DNA of 64,000 bases from NCBI RefSeq assembly GCF_039541915.1, contig NZ_BAABHD010000029.1, positions 248,001 to 312,000 of the forward strand, given 5' to 3'. This DNA is from Nibrella saemangeumensis (GTDB lineage Bacteria; Bacteroidota; Bacteroidia; Cytophagales; Spirosomataceae). Below the pieces are notes generated by a model. It saw only the letters and a program-made list of their open reading frames with translations. It ran no database searches and had not been told where the DNA came from. Made by a program: the position numbers and the translations under genes. The stretch's first letter is position 1. Each line of letters begins with the position of its first letter. Shown here in pieces: positions 1-9,011 of the stretch.

Positions 1-1723
1 CCTGCGGCACAAACGACTGATCGTAGAGGGCGTACACGGACGTTTGCTTATTGACCGACCCACTAATGCCCACTCGTGGCGTAAAAACTGTTTCGTTGGT
101 GCCGGCCCCGTACTGGCTATCTCTGGCTGAAGTCATCCGGCCTGCCAGCGTAAGCCGTACCCGATCCTGCCAGAAACGGAGCTCGTCCTGTACGTACAGC
201 CCCGAATACGACTGACTCAGCACATTGATACCAGCGCGGTACCGCAGACTGGCGGAACGGTCAAACCGGGGAAGCAGCCGGGTCGGCAGGTAGTAATTGG
301 GCTGAAGGCTGTTAAACACGAACGTACTGTCGTAGAGCGGGAAAGACTGGTTCCAGTCGGCAATGTACTGCTTGGTGCCGAGGTCGAGACCAGCCAGAAT
401 GCGGTGGGTAACGGGTCCGGTGGTGACGTCACCGTTGACAAAAAGCTGACCAAACCGGCCTTCGTTGAAGGCATCCCAGATGCTGACCCGGCGGAAAATA
501 TCACCCCTGGCGTTGGTCGAGTCGGCCCAGAGCGAACTGCCCACCTGCTTGTAGTTGAAGTAAGCAAGCTGGCCGGTCAGCTTCCAGTTTGGACTCAATT
601 GATGATTCAGGATCAGAAAGGCACTATGGTCGTTGATCTTTGAGGGGTCCAGATTAGCTGAAGCGGTGGTAGCGTTGACTGGCAAACCGCCAAACCCGTT
701 TTTGCCGAACACATACGCCGACCCAATGGCCGACATTCGCGAGAACTGGTACGTATACTCGGCTGTAATCGATGTCTGTTCGCTGATCTTATAGGTCAGG
801 ACCGGAGCAATGGTATAGCGGTTGTTGAACTCAACGTCGCGGTGGGAGCCCCGGGTCTGGCCCATCAGGTTGAACCGGTACAGCAACTTACCATCCTGAC
901 GCAGCTTACCGTCCAAGTCAATGGTAGCCCGGTAGGTATCAAAACTGCCCATAGTCATGGTGGCCTCTCCCCGGCTGTTGCCCGTCGGCTTTTTGGTAAC
1001 GATATTATAAAATCCGCTGGGTTCGCCATTGGCCATCATAAACCCGGCCGGGCCTTTTACAAACTCCACCCGGTCGACCATCGACATATCTTCGGCCAGC
1101 GGTCCCCAGGTCGACTGTACGTTCATGCCGTTACGGAACGGCGCAATGCGCGAACCCCGCATGTTCAGCCGGGCATAATTGTCCCAGTGCTCCTGTTTGG
1201 TAACGCCACTGACGTTTCGCGAAACCCCTTCGAGCATATCAAAGATCTGCTGATCAGCCAGTATCTGACGGCTCACCACCTGTACGTTCTGGGGCAGTTC
1301 GAGCAAAGGTGTTTTCACCCGCAGACTATACGATGGCACATCGGCTTTATACGGATTTCGCCCGTCGACTGTTACTTCCTGCAATTGCTGTGCGGCTTCT
1401 GCCAGAACAAGGTCACTCAACTGCGTCGTCTCACCGGCGGTAACAGTGATAACCTGCTGGTACCGGTCAAACCCGATATGGGTCATCACCAATGTGTACT
1501 GACCAGCCTGTATCCTATCCAGTAAAAATCGCCCCTGTTCATCGGTTTGCGTCCCGAGCCTGGATGACATAATGCGGACACTTGTCTGTGGAAGCGGCAA
1601 CCCGTTGCTGGTAACTACCCGGCCGCTGAGGCTACCGGTCGGCTGGGCAGATGCTGGCTGAACAAATCCAACCAACCAGCAGCTAAGCAACATCTGAACA
1701 AAGTATATAACTCTTGTTTGCAT
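1..1723 (-). CDS. TonB-dependent siderophore receptor, partial (3' end outside window)
   Basis: The frame is open from an ATG at 1723 to the window edge, giving about 574 residues of the N-terminal part of an outer-membrane siderophore receptor (FhuA/FhuE/FoxA type), which imports ferric siderophores using TonB energy. It begins with a signal peptide ending near SASAQ-like PASAQP, then a carboxypeptidase-regulatory-like beta-sandwich (SGRVVTSNGLPLPQ, residues about 32-110), then a plug domain (LPQNVQVVSRQIL, NMRGSRIAPFRNG, VEFVKGPAGFMMANGEPSG) and the first barrel strands. GEPSGFYNIVTKKP is typical of the siderophore subclass. A good Bacteroidota promoter lies directly upstream. The substrate cannot be read from the sequence. 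No SusD partner is seen on the visible side. Confidence 0.9.
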   Translation of the reverse strand, partial: MQTRVIYFVQMLLSCWLVGFVQPASAQPTGSLSGRVVTSNGLPLPQTSVRIMSSRLGTQTDEQGRFLLDRIQAGQYTLVMTHIGFDRYQQVITVTAGETTQLSDLVLAEAAQQLQEVTVDGRNPYKADVPSYSLRVKTPLLELPQNVQVVSRQILADQQIFDMLEGVSRNVSGVTKQEHWDNYARLNMRGSRIAPFRNGMNVQSTWGPLAEDMSMVDRVEFVKGPAGFMMANGEPSGFYNIVTKKPTGNSRGEATMTMGSFDTYRATIDLDGKLRQDGKLLYRFNLMGQTRGSHRDVEFNNRYTIAPVLTYKISEQTSITAEYTYQFSRMSAIGSAYVFGKNGFGGLPVNATTASANLDPSKINDHSAFLILNHQLSPNWKLTGQLAYFNYKQVGSSLWADSTNARGDIFRRVSIWDAFNEGRFGQLFVNGDVTTGPVTHRILAGLDLGTKQYIADWNQSFPLYDSTFVFNSLQPNYYLPTRLLPRFDRSASLRYRAGINVLSQSYSGLYVQDELRFWQDRVRLTLAGRMTSARDSQYGAGTNETVFTPRVGISGSVNKQTSVYALYDQSFVPQ

Positions 1724-1746
1724 AGTTTATTTAGACTAATTTTAAA

Positions 1747-1776
1747 CAAAAGTATAAATGCAGGTTATACTGTCAA
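1747..1776 (-). promoter_or_regulatory. Bacteroidota-type promoter of the siderophore receptor gene
   Basis: On the minus strand TTG (1776-1774), then exactly 19 bases, then TACTTTTG (1754-1747). This matches the Bacteroidota consensus TTG-N19-TAnnTTTG. Transcription would start about 1740, some 17 bases before the ATG at 1723. No Fur box was recognised. Confidence 0.6.
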
Positions 1777-1940
1777 GATTTTCCAGGAAGAATCAAGAAA
1801 GTTCAGGAGATATTACCAAAGGATGGACAGGTACTGACCAGCTTTTGTAAACTTCGTACTGTGCTACTGACAGCCAGCAATGAATCCGGGCCTGTGGTTA
1901 AATTCCGGCTCCGCAAAACACAGTACCCGTTTTTTGATAG

Positions 1941-2717
1941 CTACTCCCACGTTTTCAGTTGCAGGTTATTACCGTCAAAGACCGCATACGTCCGGGCCGA
2001 TACCCACTCACCCAGGTTGATATACCGGCTGTTTTCCGAAACGGTCATGTCCAGGGGCAGGTGACGGTGACCAAAGATGTAATAATCGTGGTGCTGGCGC
2101 TGCTCTACTTCCCGGCAGTACAAAAACAGCCATTCACGATCTTCGCCCATAAACCGATCCTCCTCTTTTTTCTGGTTACTAATACGGCTCCGGCGCGACC
2201 AGCTATGGGCCAGGCCGATACCCACGTCGGGGTGCAGCCACCGGAATAGCCGCCGGGCCAGACCATTTTCAAATACCTGCTTCAGCCGTTTGTACACAAA
2301 ATCGCCCGGACCCAGCCCGTCGCCGTGCCCGATGTACAGGCGTTTACCGGCAATCTCATATACGCGGGGCCGGCGGTATACGGGTATGCCCATTTCCTGC
2401 GTGAAGTAATCGTGCATCCACATATCGTGGTTACCCGTAAAGAGGATAATTTGCTTGCCGGCGTCGGTCAGCTCGGCCAGTTTGCCCTGAAACCGGATAA
2501 AGCCTTTGGGAATGCTGCGTTTATACTCAAACCAGAAGTCAAACACGTCACCGACCAGGAAAATAACTTCGGCGTCGGTCTCAATGGTATCCAGCCAGTT
2601 GACGATTACGCGCTCACGGTCGCGGCTTTGCGGGAGAGAAGGAGTGCCTAGATGGAAGTCGGAAGCGAAATAAACTTTCTGTCCCTCCGGCAGGGAAATC
2701 TGTTCAATTACGGACAT
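1941..2717 (-). CDS. lpxH: UDP-2,3-diacylglucosamine diphosphatase (LpxH-type)
   Basis: A 258-residue calcineurin-like metallophosphoesterase that removes UMP from UDP-2,3-diacylglucosamine to give lipid X in lipid A synthesis, at the inner face of the cytoplasmic membrane. The metal-binding motifs appear in order: DFHLG (about residue 20), GDVFDFWFE (56-64), GNHDMW (95-100), GHGDG (129-133) and FGHRHLP near the C-terminus. Length fits the family. The start at 2717 places SDFHLG about 18 residues in, as usual. It stands alone, divergent from the lipoprotein gene at 2873. Lipid A synthesis indicates an outer membrane. A related UDP-sugar phosphoesterase of unknown specificity is the only realistic alternative. 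Confidence 0.88.
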   Translation of the reverse strand: MSVIEQISLPEGQKVYFASDFHLGTPSLPQSRDRERVIVNWLDTIETDAEVIFLVGDVFDFWFEYKRSIPKGFIRFQGKLAELTDAGKQIILFTGNHDMWMHDYFTQEMGIPVYRRPRVYEIAGKRLYIGHGDGLGPGDFVYKRLKQVFENGLARRLFRWLHPDVGIGLAHSWSRRSRISNQKKEEDRFMGEDREWLFLYCREVEQRQHHDYYIFGHRHLPLDMTVSENSRYINLGEWVSARTYAVFDGNNLQLKTWE

Positions 2718-2872
2718 CTACAATCAATTTCGCCACAAAGGTACAGATTCCCATCAGCTTTTGCGCCAGACGAAACGACACAAGCCCGGCGGTTCAGTAA
2801 ACGGAGAGATTGTAAACAAGACAGGGGACAAATTGGTATTAGCTTAATAATTAACACCTCAATCTATATTGT

Positions 2873-3658
2873 ATGAAGAATTCCTTGCTTCTCCTTATGC
2901 TATCGGGGGCATTGATGTCCTGCGGAGAATATGGCCACTATACCGACGATGCCAATGACGCAGCCGGTACAGCAGGCGATCTTGTCGCTAAGGACGTGTC
3001 TGGTATTTATCTGATAAGCCCTGACCACCAGTACGATAAGCCCTGTAATTACCTGTCTGACCAGTTCATGAAGAACATGTTCAAGATACCCCTCACTACT
3101 CAGTTTACAACGATTGATGTTCCGAATGGCTGCGAGTTCCACTGGGAGAACAATAAAGTAGGCATAGCCTTTGGCGGCTCAAACCCCTACGAATCGATGT
3201 ACCATGCTGAGTATATATTCAATAAGCTGTTCCAGCCGGGTGATCCGCAGGTACTGGGCCAATCGGGCCGGGCCAATCAGAAGCCATCTATGTTTGGACC
3301 GGTTACAGAAGGACGGGCTGCTGAGCGACCTTCGACCATGCAGGTAGAGGCTGGTATGACGGAGGAGTCAACGCTCCCTAACGATACCACAACGACGGAA
3401 CAAAGCCCTACCGCATCACCAGCCGCTACGCAATTTGTCCTGCCCCCAAAGACCACCGCAAATTTTGTAGGTATTATGGGTGTAGGGGATAAAGCCGTCT
3501 GGGAACCGGGTACCCAAATACTGCGGGTATTGTATCTGAACCACATCATCAGTATTAAGGTGCAGACTCCCGGCAATGAGAAGGTAAGACAACAACAGGC
3601 GGTGAATCTGGCTAACTTTATCACTAATGAGCTCACCCACGGTGATGTCTGGAAATAA
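2873..3658 (+). CDS. hypothetical lipoprotein
   Basis: A 261-residue protein with a short lipoprotein signal peptide and lipobox LMSC at residues 14-17, so probably membrane-anchored through Cys17. I do not recognise a family. It has an N-terminal part rich in Asp/Tyr, a central low-complexity linker rich in Thr, Pro and Ser (about residues 150-190), and a C-terminal part of mixed beta/helix character ending NFITNELTHGDVWK. Four Cys remain visible in the N-terminal half (CGEY, KPCNYL, NGCEF), the last two perhaps forming a disulfide outside the cytoplasm. It is followed closely by a strong bidirectional terminator shared with ftsH. Confidence 0.7.
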   Translation: MKNSLLLLMLSGALMSCGEYGHYTDDANDAAGTAGDLVAKDVSGIYLISPDHQYDKPCNYLSDQFMKNMFKIPLTTQFTTIDVPNGCEFHWENNKVGIAFGGSNPYESMYHAEYIFNKLFQPGDPQVLGQSGRANQKPSMFGPVTEGRAAERPSTMQVEAGMTEESTLPNDTTTTEQSPTASPAATQFVLPPKTTANFVGIMGVGDKAVWEPGTQILRVLYLNHIISIKVQTPGNEKVRQQQAVNLANFITNELTHGDVWK

Positions 3659-3668
3659 ACCAGTGGGC

Positions 3669-3714
3669 AATAACAAAAAAGCCCCCCGAGATTTCGGGGG
3701 GCTTTTTTGTTATT
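3669..3714. terminator. bidirectional intrinsic terminator between lipoprotein gene and ftsH
   Basis: A perfect inverted repeat with 21-base arms (3669-3689 and 3694-3714) and a 4-base loop. The core is AGCCCCCCGA/TCGGGGGGCT flanked by A6 and T6, so it terminates both converging transcripts. The right arm contains the ftsH stop codon (3710-3712). Confidence 0.93.
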
Positions 3715-5740
3715 CGCTGGTCAGATGCGGCAGGGGTTCAATCTCCGAAGGTTTGCTCTCCGTGCCAATACCTTCTTTAACCTCCTCGCCCCGCTTCTTA
3801 TACGCCTGGTAGGCTGTATCGCGCTCAAACGGACGCTTCCCAATCAGACGCTCCAGATCATTCTGGTACAGGATTTCTTTCTTCAGCAGTTCCTGGGCAA
3901 TTGTTTCCAGTTGCTCACGCTTACCTGATAGCAAGCCTACCGTGCGTCGATAGGCTTCATCGACAATCTTCCTCACTTCTTCATCAATAAATTTAGCCGT
4001 CTCTTCCGAATATGGCTTGTTAAATGAGTACTCCGATTGCTTGGAGTCGTAGAAAGATATATTCCCGATCTTATCATTCATACCGTACATCGTCACCATA
4101 CTATAGGCCAGCTTGGTAATACGCTCCAGGTCACTTAAGGCACCTGTCGACACTTTACCAAATACGATGTCTTCAGCCGCACGACCACCCAGTGCCATAC
4201 ACATTTCGTCCAGTAGCTGCTCCATACGGTACAGATACTGCTCGCGGGGCAGATACTGCGCATAGCCTAAAGCGGCTACCCCACGCGGTACAATCGTCAC
4301 CTTCACGAGGGGGTCGGCATGCTCCAGATACCAGCCGGCTACAGCGTGGCCGGCTTCGTGATACGCCACAATTTCTTTTTCCTCCGGAGAGATCAGTTTA
4401 TTCTTCTTCTCCAGACCACCAATAACACGGTCCATCGCATCCTGGAAATCCTGCATATCGATGGATTCCTTATTCCGACGGGCGGCAATCAGAGCCGCTT
4501 CGTTACATACGTTGGCAATCTCGGCTCCGGCAAAACCCGGTGTCTGAGCCGCCAGATCTTTCGGATCAACGTCAATTGATAATTTCAGCGGCTTCAGGTG
4601 AACCTTGAAAATAGCCTCACGACCGACGATATCCGGCTTATCAATGCTAATCTGACGGTCAAAACGACCGGGACGAAGCAAAGCTGGGTCCAATACATCC
4701 GGCCGGTTGGTAGCCGCCAGAATGATGATACCGGAGTCGGTTGCAAAACCGTCCATTTCCACCAGCAAGGAGTTCAGCGTGTTTTCGCGTTCGTCGTTGG
4801 CACCCGGCATCGAGCCACGGCCCCGTGAACGACCTACCGCGTCTATCTCATCAATAAAGATGATACAAGGGGCTTTTTCTTTTGCCTGCTTGAACAGGTC
4901 ACGTACCCGTGCGGCACCCACCCCGACGAACATCTCAACAAAGTCGGAACCCGACAATGAGAAGAACGGCACACCGGCCTCACCGGCAACGGCTTTGGCC
5001 AGCAGGGTCTTACCCGTACCCGGAGGGCCTACCAGCAACGCCCCTTTCGGAATCTTGGCCCCCAGCTTGGTGAACTTGGTGGGACTCTTCAGGTAATCAA
5101 CAATTTCCTTAATTTCCTCCTTCGCTTCTTCCAGACCGGCTACTTCGCTGAAAGTGATTTTCACGCGGTTTTCGGCATCAAACAGGGCGGCTTTCGATTT
5201 ACCAATGTTGAAGATCTGCCCACCGGGACCGCCGGCACCCGACATCCGGCCCAGCAGAAAATACATCGCCAGAATCATGACGATAAAGATCCCCCAGGTT
5301 CCAATGAAGTTACCCCAGTCGTTTCGCTGTTCAATGCGGTATTCTATTTTTTCGTTGTCCGCCAGTCCTTCCTGCATACGCCCGAGGTCTTTCAGGAAGG
5401 TCTCGGCTGAGGCCACCTGAAACATAAAATGCGGGCCGGTATCCTGGTTGAAATAAGGCTTATCGGAAAACAAGCCACGGTATTTGCTGCTTTGCAGTGC
5501 CTGCTGGGTCAGCGATACTTCTACAATTTTGTCGTTGACAATTACGACTTCGGCTACCTCTCGGTCTTTCACCATGCGCTCAAAGCGCTTTTGGGAGGTT
5601 TCACGGACAGCACTGCTCTTGTTAAAGAAAGTAATGCCCAGAATGGCAGCAATCAGTAAAGCAACAATCCACCCCTGAAAATTAGGTTTTCGTGGACCAC
5701 CACGGGGTGTTAACGGATTTCTATTATTATTCTCTGACAT
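3710..5740 (-). CDS. ftsH: ATP-dependent zinc metalloprotease FtsH
   Basis: A 676-residue membrane-bound AAA+ protease that degrades misfolded membrane proteins and short-lived regulators. Seen in order: a basic N-terminus, first membrane helix (about 25-41), an extracytoplasmic domain, second helix (about 125-143, GIFIVMILAMYFLLG), then the AAA domain with Walker A GPPGTGKT, Walker B IIFIDEID and the second region of homology ATNRPDVLDPALLRPGRFDR. The peptidase domain carries the zinc motif HEAGH. All key residues are present and length is normal for Bacteroidota. It lies downstream of rsfS on the same strand with a 138-base gap holding two hairpins, so it may be co-transcribed with rsfS. 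Confidence 0.98.
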   Translation of the reverse strand: MSENNNRNPLTPRGGPRKPNFQGWIVALLIAAILGITFFNKSSAVRETSQKRFERMVKDREVAEVVIVNDKIVEVSLTQQALQSSKYRGLFSDKPYFNQDTGPHFMFQVASAETFLKDLGRMQEGLADNEKIEYRIEQRNDWGNFIGTWGIFIVMILAMYFLLGRMSGAGGPGGQIFNIGKSKAALFDAENRVKITFSEVAGLEEAKEEIKEIVDYLKSPTKFTKLGAKIPKGALLVGPPGTGKTLLAKAVAGEAGVPFFSLSGSDFVEMFVGVGAARVRDLFKQAKEKAPCIIFIDEIDAVGRSRGRGSMPGANDERENTLNSLLVEMDGFATDSGIIILAATNRPDVLDPALLRPGRFDRQISIDKPDIVGREAIFKVHLKPLKLSIDVDPKDLAAQTPGFAGAEIANVCNEAALIAARRNKESIDMQDFQDAMDRVIGGLEKKNKLISPEEKEIVAYHEAGHAVAGWYLEHADPLVKVTIVPRGVAALGYAQYLPREQYLYRMEQLLDEMCMALGGRAAEDIVFGKVSTGALSDLERITKLAYSMVTMYGMNDKIGNISFYDSKQSEYSFNKPYSEETAKFIDEEVRKIVDEAYRRTVGLLSGKREQLETIAQELLKKEILYQNDLERLIGKRPFERDTAYQAYKKRGEEVKEGIGTESKPSEIEPLPHLTSE

Positions 5741-5821
5741 TTCTGCAGGTTGTACAAAGGGGTTTCACTGGAAAACACCATTTCAAACGCTAATGTTTCA
5801 CACCGGAAATGGTTTTGACAG

Positions 5822-5878
5822 GTGGTAAACAACCGGTTTAAGCGGCTGTTTACCACGCAGGCCGGCAACCGCCGGGCC
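5822..5878. repeat. two hairpins filling the rsfS-ftsH gap
   Basis: GTGGTAAACA (5822-5831) pairs perfectly with TGTTTACCAC (5847-5856). A second, imperfect GC-rich hairpin (GGCCGGC with GCCGGGCC, 5860-5878) abuts the rsfS stop codon at 5879. No T-run follows on the minus strand, so readthrough into ftsH is possible. It may serve RNA processing or partial termination. Confidence 0.45.
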
Positions 5879-6292
5879 TTAAAGGGCTGATGAGGCTATT
5901 GGCTCCTCATCAATATGCTGAATCTCGGCGTCACCCCACAACTGCTCAAGGTCATAGAAAGCCCGGCGGTCTTTCTTGAAAACGTGCGCCACAACGTCTA
6001 CGTAGTCAAGCAGAATCCATTCGCGGTTGAGTTTGCCCTCTCTATGCCAGGGGTTGAGGTGAATAGCCTTGTATACTTCTTCCTCCACCGAGGAAGCAAT
6101 GGCGTCTATTTGGGTATCGGAATTACCGGAGCAGATGACGAAAAAGTCAGTAATGGCGTTTTTGACTCCGCGGAGGTCCATCACTACCACATCCTGCGCT
6201 TTCTTTTCCAGCATTCCCCTGACAACCAGATTGCGCAGTTCCTCTGCGGTTATTTCTTGGCGAGCCGTTTCCACGGCGTTGTTTATTCTCAT
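5879..6292 (-). CDS. rsfS: ribosomal silencing factor RsfS (YbeB/Iojap family)
   Basis: A 137-residue RsfS-family protein that binds ribosomal protein uL14 and blocks joining of the subunits when nutrients are short. The family core is clear: VVVMDLRGVKNAITDFFVIC, then GNSDTQIDAIASSVEEEV, PWHREGK and ILLDYVDVVAHVF. The C-terminus has a short acidic tail (GDAEIQHIDEEP). Length is normal. Upstream of and on the same strand as ftsH, divergent from birA. Confidence 0.95.
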   Translation of the reverse strand: MRINNAVETARQEITAEELRNLVVRGMLEKKAQDVVVMDLRGVKNAITDFFVICSGNSDTQIDAIASSVEEEVYKAIHLNPWHREGKLNREWILLDYVDVVAHVFKKDRRAFYDLEQLWGDAEIQHIDEEPIASSAL

Positions 6293-6402
6293 GCTAACGT
6301 GTTAAAATTGCAAATCGGTAGCGAAAGCGGGAGCGTTGCCAAACCGGAACCGGAATTCCGACGCCCCATAACCTACCTCGTTCTATGTAAATTAACAATT
6401 AT

Positions 6403-7167
6403 TTGTACAAAATTTATCCCAAAACGCTATTTGTTGGCCAAAAATTTGAATATCTGCCAACGTGTCAGTCTACCAATGACGTAGCCGCCGATCACATTGC
6501 CCAATCTGAACCCGATGAAGGGCTGGTAATCCTGACTGACGACCAAACAGCCGGCCGGGGCCAGCGTGGTAATCAATGGGAAGCTCAGGCAGGCCATAAT
6601 CTGACATTCTCGCTGATTTTAAGGCCCTCCTTTTTAAATGCCACCGAACAGTTCTGGCTCAATATGGCAGTTTCGCTGGGTATTGCCGACGCCCTGGAAC
6701 CCTTAACGGGCGAATTATTACGCATCAAGTGGCCCAACGATCTTTATCTGGAAAACCAAAAACTTGGGGGTATCCTGATTGAAAATACCTTGCAGGGGTA
6801 TCTGATTGCCTGGTCGGTGATTGGCATAGGTGTTAACATTAACCAGACCCAATTCAGTTTCCCAACGGCTACCTCTCTGCTTCAGCGCTTTCCGGTGGAG
6901 GAAGAATACAACCGGCCGGCGCTATTGACTATCATTTTAGAAAGCCTGGAGCAACGGTACCTGCAACTGCGTACCGGCCAGCGTAACCTGCTCAGAGCTT
7001 CCTACCTGCAACGGTTATTCCGGTACCAGGAAGAACATAGCTTCATTGCGGATAACGAACACTTCCGCGGCTGTATTGTTGGCATAGACGCCACCGGCCG
7101 GTTAGCCATTCAAACCAACAGCCAGTTACGCTACTTTGGCTTCAAAGAAGTTGAGTTTGTGATTTAA
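6403..7167 (+). CDS. birA: biotin--[acetyl-CoA-carboxylase] ligase, monofunctional
   Basis: A 254-residue enzyme that activates biotin with ATP and attaches it to biotin carboxyl carrier proteins. The catalytic domain shows STNDVA, DQTAGRGQRG (biotinyl-AMP loop), KWPNDLY and GGILIE, with the small C-terminal beta domain (FRGCIVGIDATGRL). There is no N-terminal helix-turn-helix, so it cannot repress the biotin operon as E. coli BirA does. The start is a TTG at 6403: an in-frame stop lies at 6388 and the next ATG falls inside the catalytic domain, so a TTG start is the best reading. It is divergent from rsfS and convergent with the PafA-like gene. Confidence 0.93.
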   Translation: MYKIYPKTLFVGQKFEYLPTCQSTNDVAADHIAQSEPDEGLVILTDDQTAGRGQRGNQWEAQAGHNLTFSLILRPSFLNATEQFWLNMAVSLGIADALEPLTGELLRIKWPNDLYLENQKLGGILIENTLQGYLIAWSVIGIGVNINQTQFSFPTATSLLQRFPVEEEYNRPALLTIILESLEQRYLQLRTGQRNLLRASYLQRLFRYQEEHSFIADNEHFRGCIVGIDATGRLAIQTNSQLRYFGFKEVEFVI

Positions 7168-7176
7168 GACTGTTCT

Positions 7177-7228
7177 AGGTTTCCTGTTTCAAGTCTAGGT
7201 ATGGCTGTTAACTTGAAACAGGAAACCT
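7177..7228. terminator. inverted repeat between convergent birA and phosphatase genes
   Basis: Perfect 18-base arms (7177-7194 and 7211-7228) with a 16-base loop, core CCTGTTTCAAG/CTTGAAACAGG. It sits between two converging stop codons. There is no strong T-run, so it acts either as a non-classical terminator or an RNA-stabilising hairpin. The word CTTGAAACAG recurs in the leuC-leuD gap (14644-14653). Confidence 0.55.
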
Positions 7229-7240
7229 GAAACAACAAAA

Positions 7241-8905
7241 CTATTTAACTACTTCTTCAATCGGATTCCCCACCGTCCCACTGGGTTCCAGGATACCGAG
7301 CAGGGCAGCCACGGTAGGCGCAATGTCGGAGATATGATTCCGGCGGACGGTCTGACCGGGTTTGATACCCCAGCCGTAGAAGAGCAGCGGCACATGGGTG
7401 TCGTAGGCATACGTGGAGCCGTGGGTAGTGCCTTTGCTCCGACCTTCAATCCAGCCAGACTGAAGCAGGACGTAAAAGTCGCCACTCCGGTTCGGGTGAT
7501 ATACATTCCGCAGCATAGTGAGTTGACCTTCGGGAATAGACTGAGTATTCAACTGGTGAAAGTTGATGACGTTGACAACGCCCGGCTGGGTCAGCAGTGT
7601 TCGTCTTAGCGTTTCGTACACGTCTGCTACAGCCAGCTTCTTCTCAGCCAGCAAGGCGTGATTCAGGTACACCTGCTGGTTAAAAAATGACAGCATCCAC
7701 TGTCCCGGTCCGTACGCTTTTTCCAGCATAGCTTTTACTACCTCTCCTAATGCGCCATATGGCTTTACGCCGGCCGGAATCCGGTAGGTATGGGAAAAAC
7801 CGGGAATATCAGCGACGCCGTGGTCGGCCGACAGAAACGCCAGGTAGTTACCCTTGCCGACGGTCGCATCCAGTTGCGCAAACAGATCGGCCAGTTGCCG
7901 GTCGAGCCGCAGATAGTTGTCTTCCGTCTCGACCGCGTGCGTACCAAACGCGTGGCCAACGTAGTCGGGCGACGAAAAGCTGACGGCCAGGAAATCGGTC
8001 ACATTGTCGGCTCCGAGTTGTTCACCTTTAATGGCAGCCAGCGCAAATTCTTTGGTCAGCTGGTCGCCGAAGGGAGTAGCCCGCAGCACTTCATATTTAA
8101 GACCGCCTGCGGTGGAAATAAACTCATGGGGAAATACCGCTTTGGGTTCACCGGGGAGAGACGCTTCGTAGGGCTGATCATCCGTAGTGCTGACAGTATA
8201 CTGGCTTAATGGACGCGACAGTTCCCACTTCTGGGCCATAAACTGATCCGGTAACTTGCGGCTGTTGAAGTCCTGCACCCACCGGGGCAGTTCTTTCAGG
8301 TAAAAGGTACTGGAAATCCAGTTGCCGTCTTTTGAATCGAACCAATAGGCGGCATTAGCGGCATGACCAACCGGCAGGATAGCCCCCCGGTCTTTCAAAG
8401 CCACACCGATTACCTTGGCGCGTCCTTCGGTAGCCAGCTTCAACTGATCCGTTACGGTGGTGACCAGCATGTTTCGGGGCGACATCTTACCCGCCGAACC
8501 GGTATTACCGACCGTGGCCACGGTGGTATCCTCGGCACAGTATACCAGCCGGCCAATATTCCGGTCGTAAAACTCATTGCCTACGATGCCGCTGAGTGCC
8601 GGCACGGAACCCGAGTAAATATGCGTATGGCCCGGACCTGTATACGTTGCCGCGTAGTTATAGTGGTTGTTCCGGCAATTAAAACCGTCGTCCATCATCC
8701 GACGGAAACCGCCGGTTATAAATTTGTCGTAATACCGATACAGGTAATCATACCGCATCTGGTCTACCACAATGCCAATAACCAGTTTGGGACGATTCGG
8801 AAAGCGGACATTCGGGATTGTATTCTGGGGCTGGGCGGTTACACTACCGGCCATCAGCAAGAGAGAAAGAAGCGAAGAGGAAAACCCTCTGATCATAAAA
8901 GACAT
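7241..8905 (-). CDS. alkaline phosphatase superfamily protein, PafA-like
   Basis: A 554-residue secreted phosphatase resembling PafA of Elizabethkingia, which hydrolyses phosphate monoesters in the periplasm. Seen: a signal peptide ending VTAQ (about residue 25), the first metal ligand in VVDQMRYDYL, the nucleophile loop ATYTGPGHTHIYSGS with Thr as likely nucleophile, the Lys-x-Arg pair of PafA in VALKDRGAILPVGH, and later metal ligands in SSPDYVGHAFGTH, LSADHGVA and GSTYAYDTHVPLLF. Using Thr rather than Ser, together with KDR, points to a monoesterase rather than a nucleotide pyrophosphatase. A TATCTTTG box (8956-8949) lies about 45 bases upstream. It is probably a phosphate-scavenging enzyme; no Pho box was identified. 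Confidence 0.88.
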   Translation of the reverse strand: MSFMIRGFSSSLLSLLLMAGSVTAQPQNTIPNVRFPNRPKLVIGIVVDQMRYDYLYRYYDKFITGGFRRMMDDGFNCRNNHYNYAATYTGPGHTHIYSGSVPALSGIVGNEFYDRNIGRLVYCAEDTTVATVGNTGSAGKMSPRNMLVTTVTDQLKLATEGRAKVIGVALKDRGAILPVGHAANAAYWFDSKDGNWISSTFYLKELPRWVQDFNSRKLPDQFMAQKWELSRPLSQYTVSTTDDQPYEASLPGEPKAVFPHEFISTAGGLKYEVLRATPFGDQLTKEFALAAIKGEQLGADNVTDFLAVSFSSPDYVGHAFGTHAVETEDNYLRLDRQLADLFAQLDATVGKGNYLAFLSADHGVADIPGFSHTYRIPAGVKPYGALGEVVKAMLEKAYGPGQWMLSFFNQQVYLNHALLAEKKLAVADVYETLRRTLLTQPGVVNVINFHQLNTQSIPEGQLTMLRNVYHPNRSGDFYVLLQSGWIEGRSKGTTHGSTYAYDTHVPLLFYGWGIKPGQTVRRNHISDIAPTVAALLGILEPSGTVGNPIEEVVK

Positions 8906-8948
8906 ACTTGTTAAAACAAAGAATCAGGTGAATCAACTGAATCCGCGC

Positions 8949-8956
8949 CAAAGATA
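8949..8956 (-). promoter_or_regulatory. candidate -7 box of the PafA-like gene
   Basis: TATCTTTG on the minus strand matches TAnnTTTG, about 44 bases before the ATG at 8905. At the expected -33 position there is CAT rather than TTG, so only half of the promoter is supported. Confidence 0.4.
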
Positions 8957-9011
8957 GCGAACATTTTTTCGGCACATGCCGTTTGTCTGATAACGAAATA
9001 CGTAACCTGAT

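Noticed and set aside
842..1525. 227-residue plus-strand frame inside the receptor gene
   Set aside because: It is antisense to a continuous TonB receptor frame that runs from ATG 1723 to the window edge.
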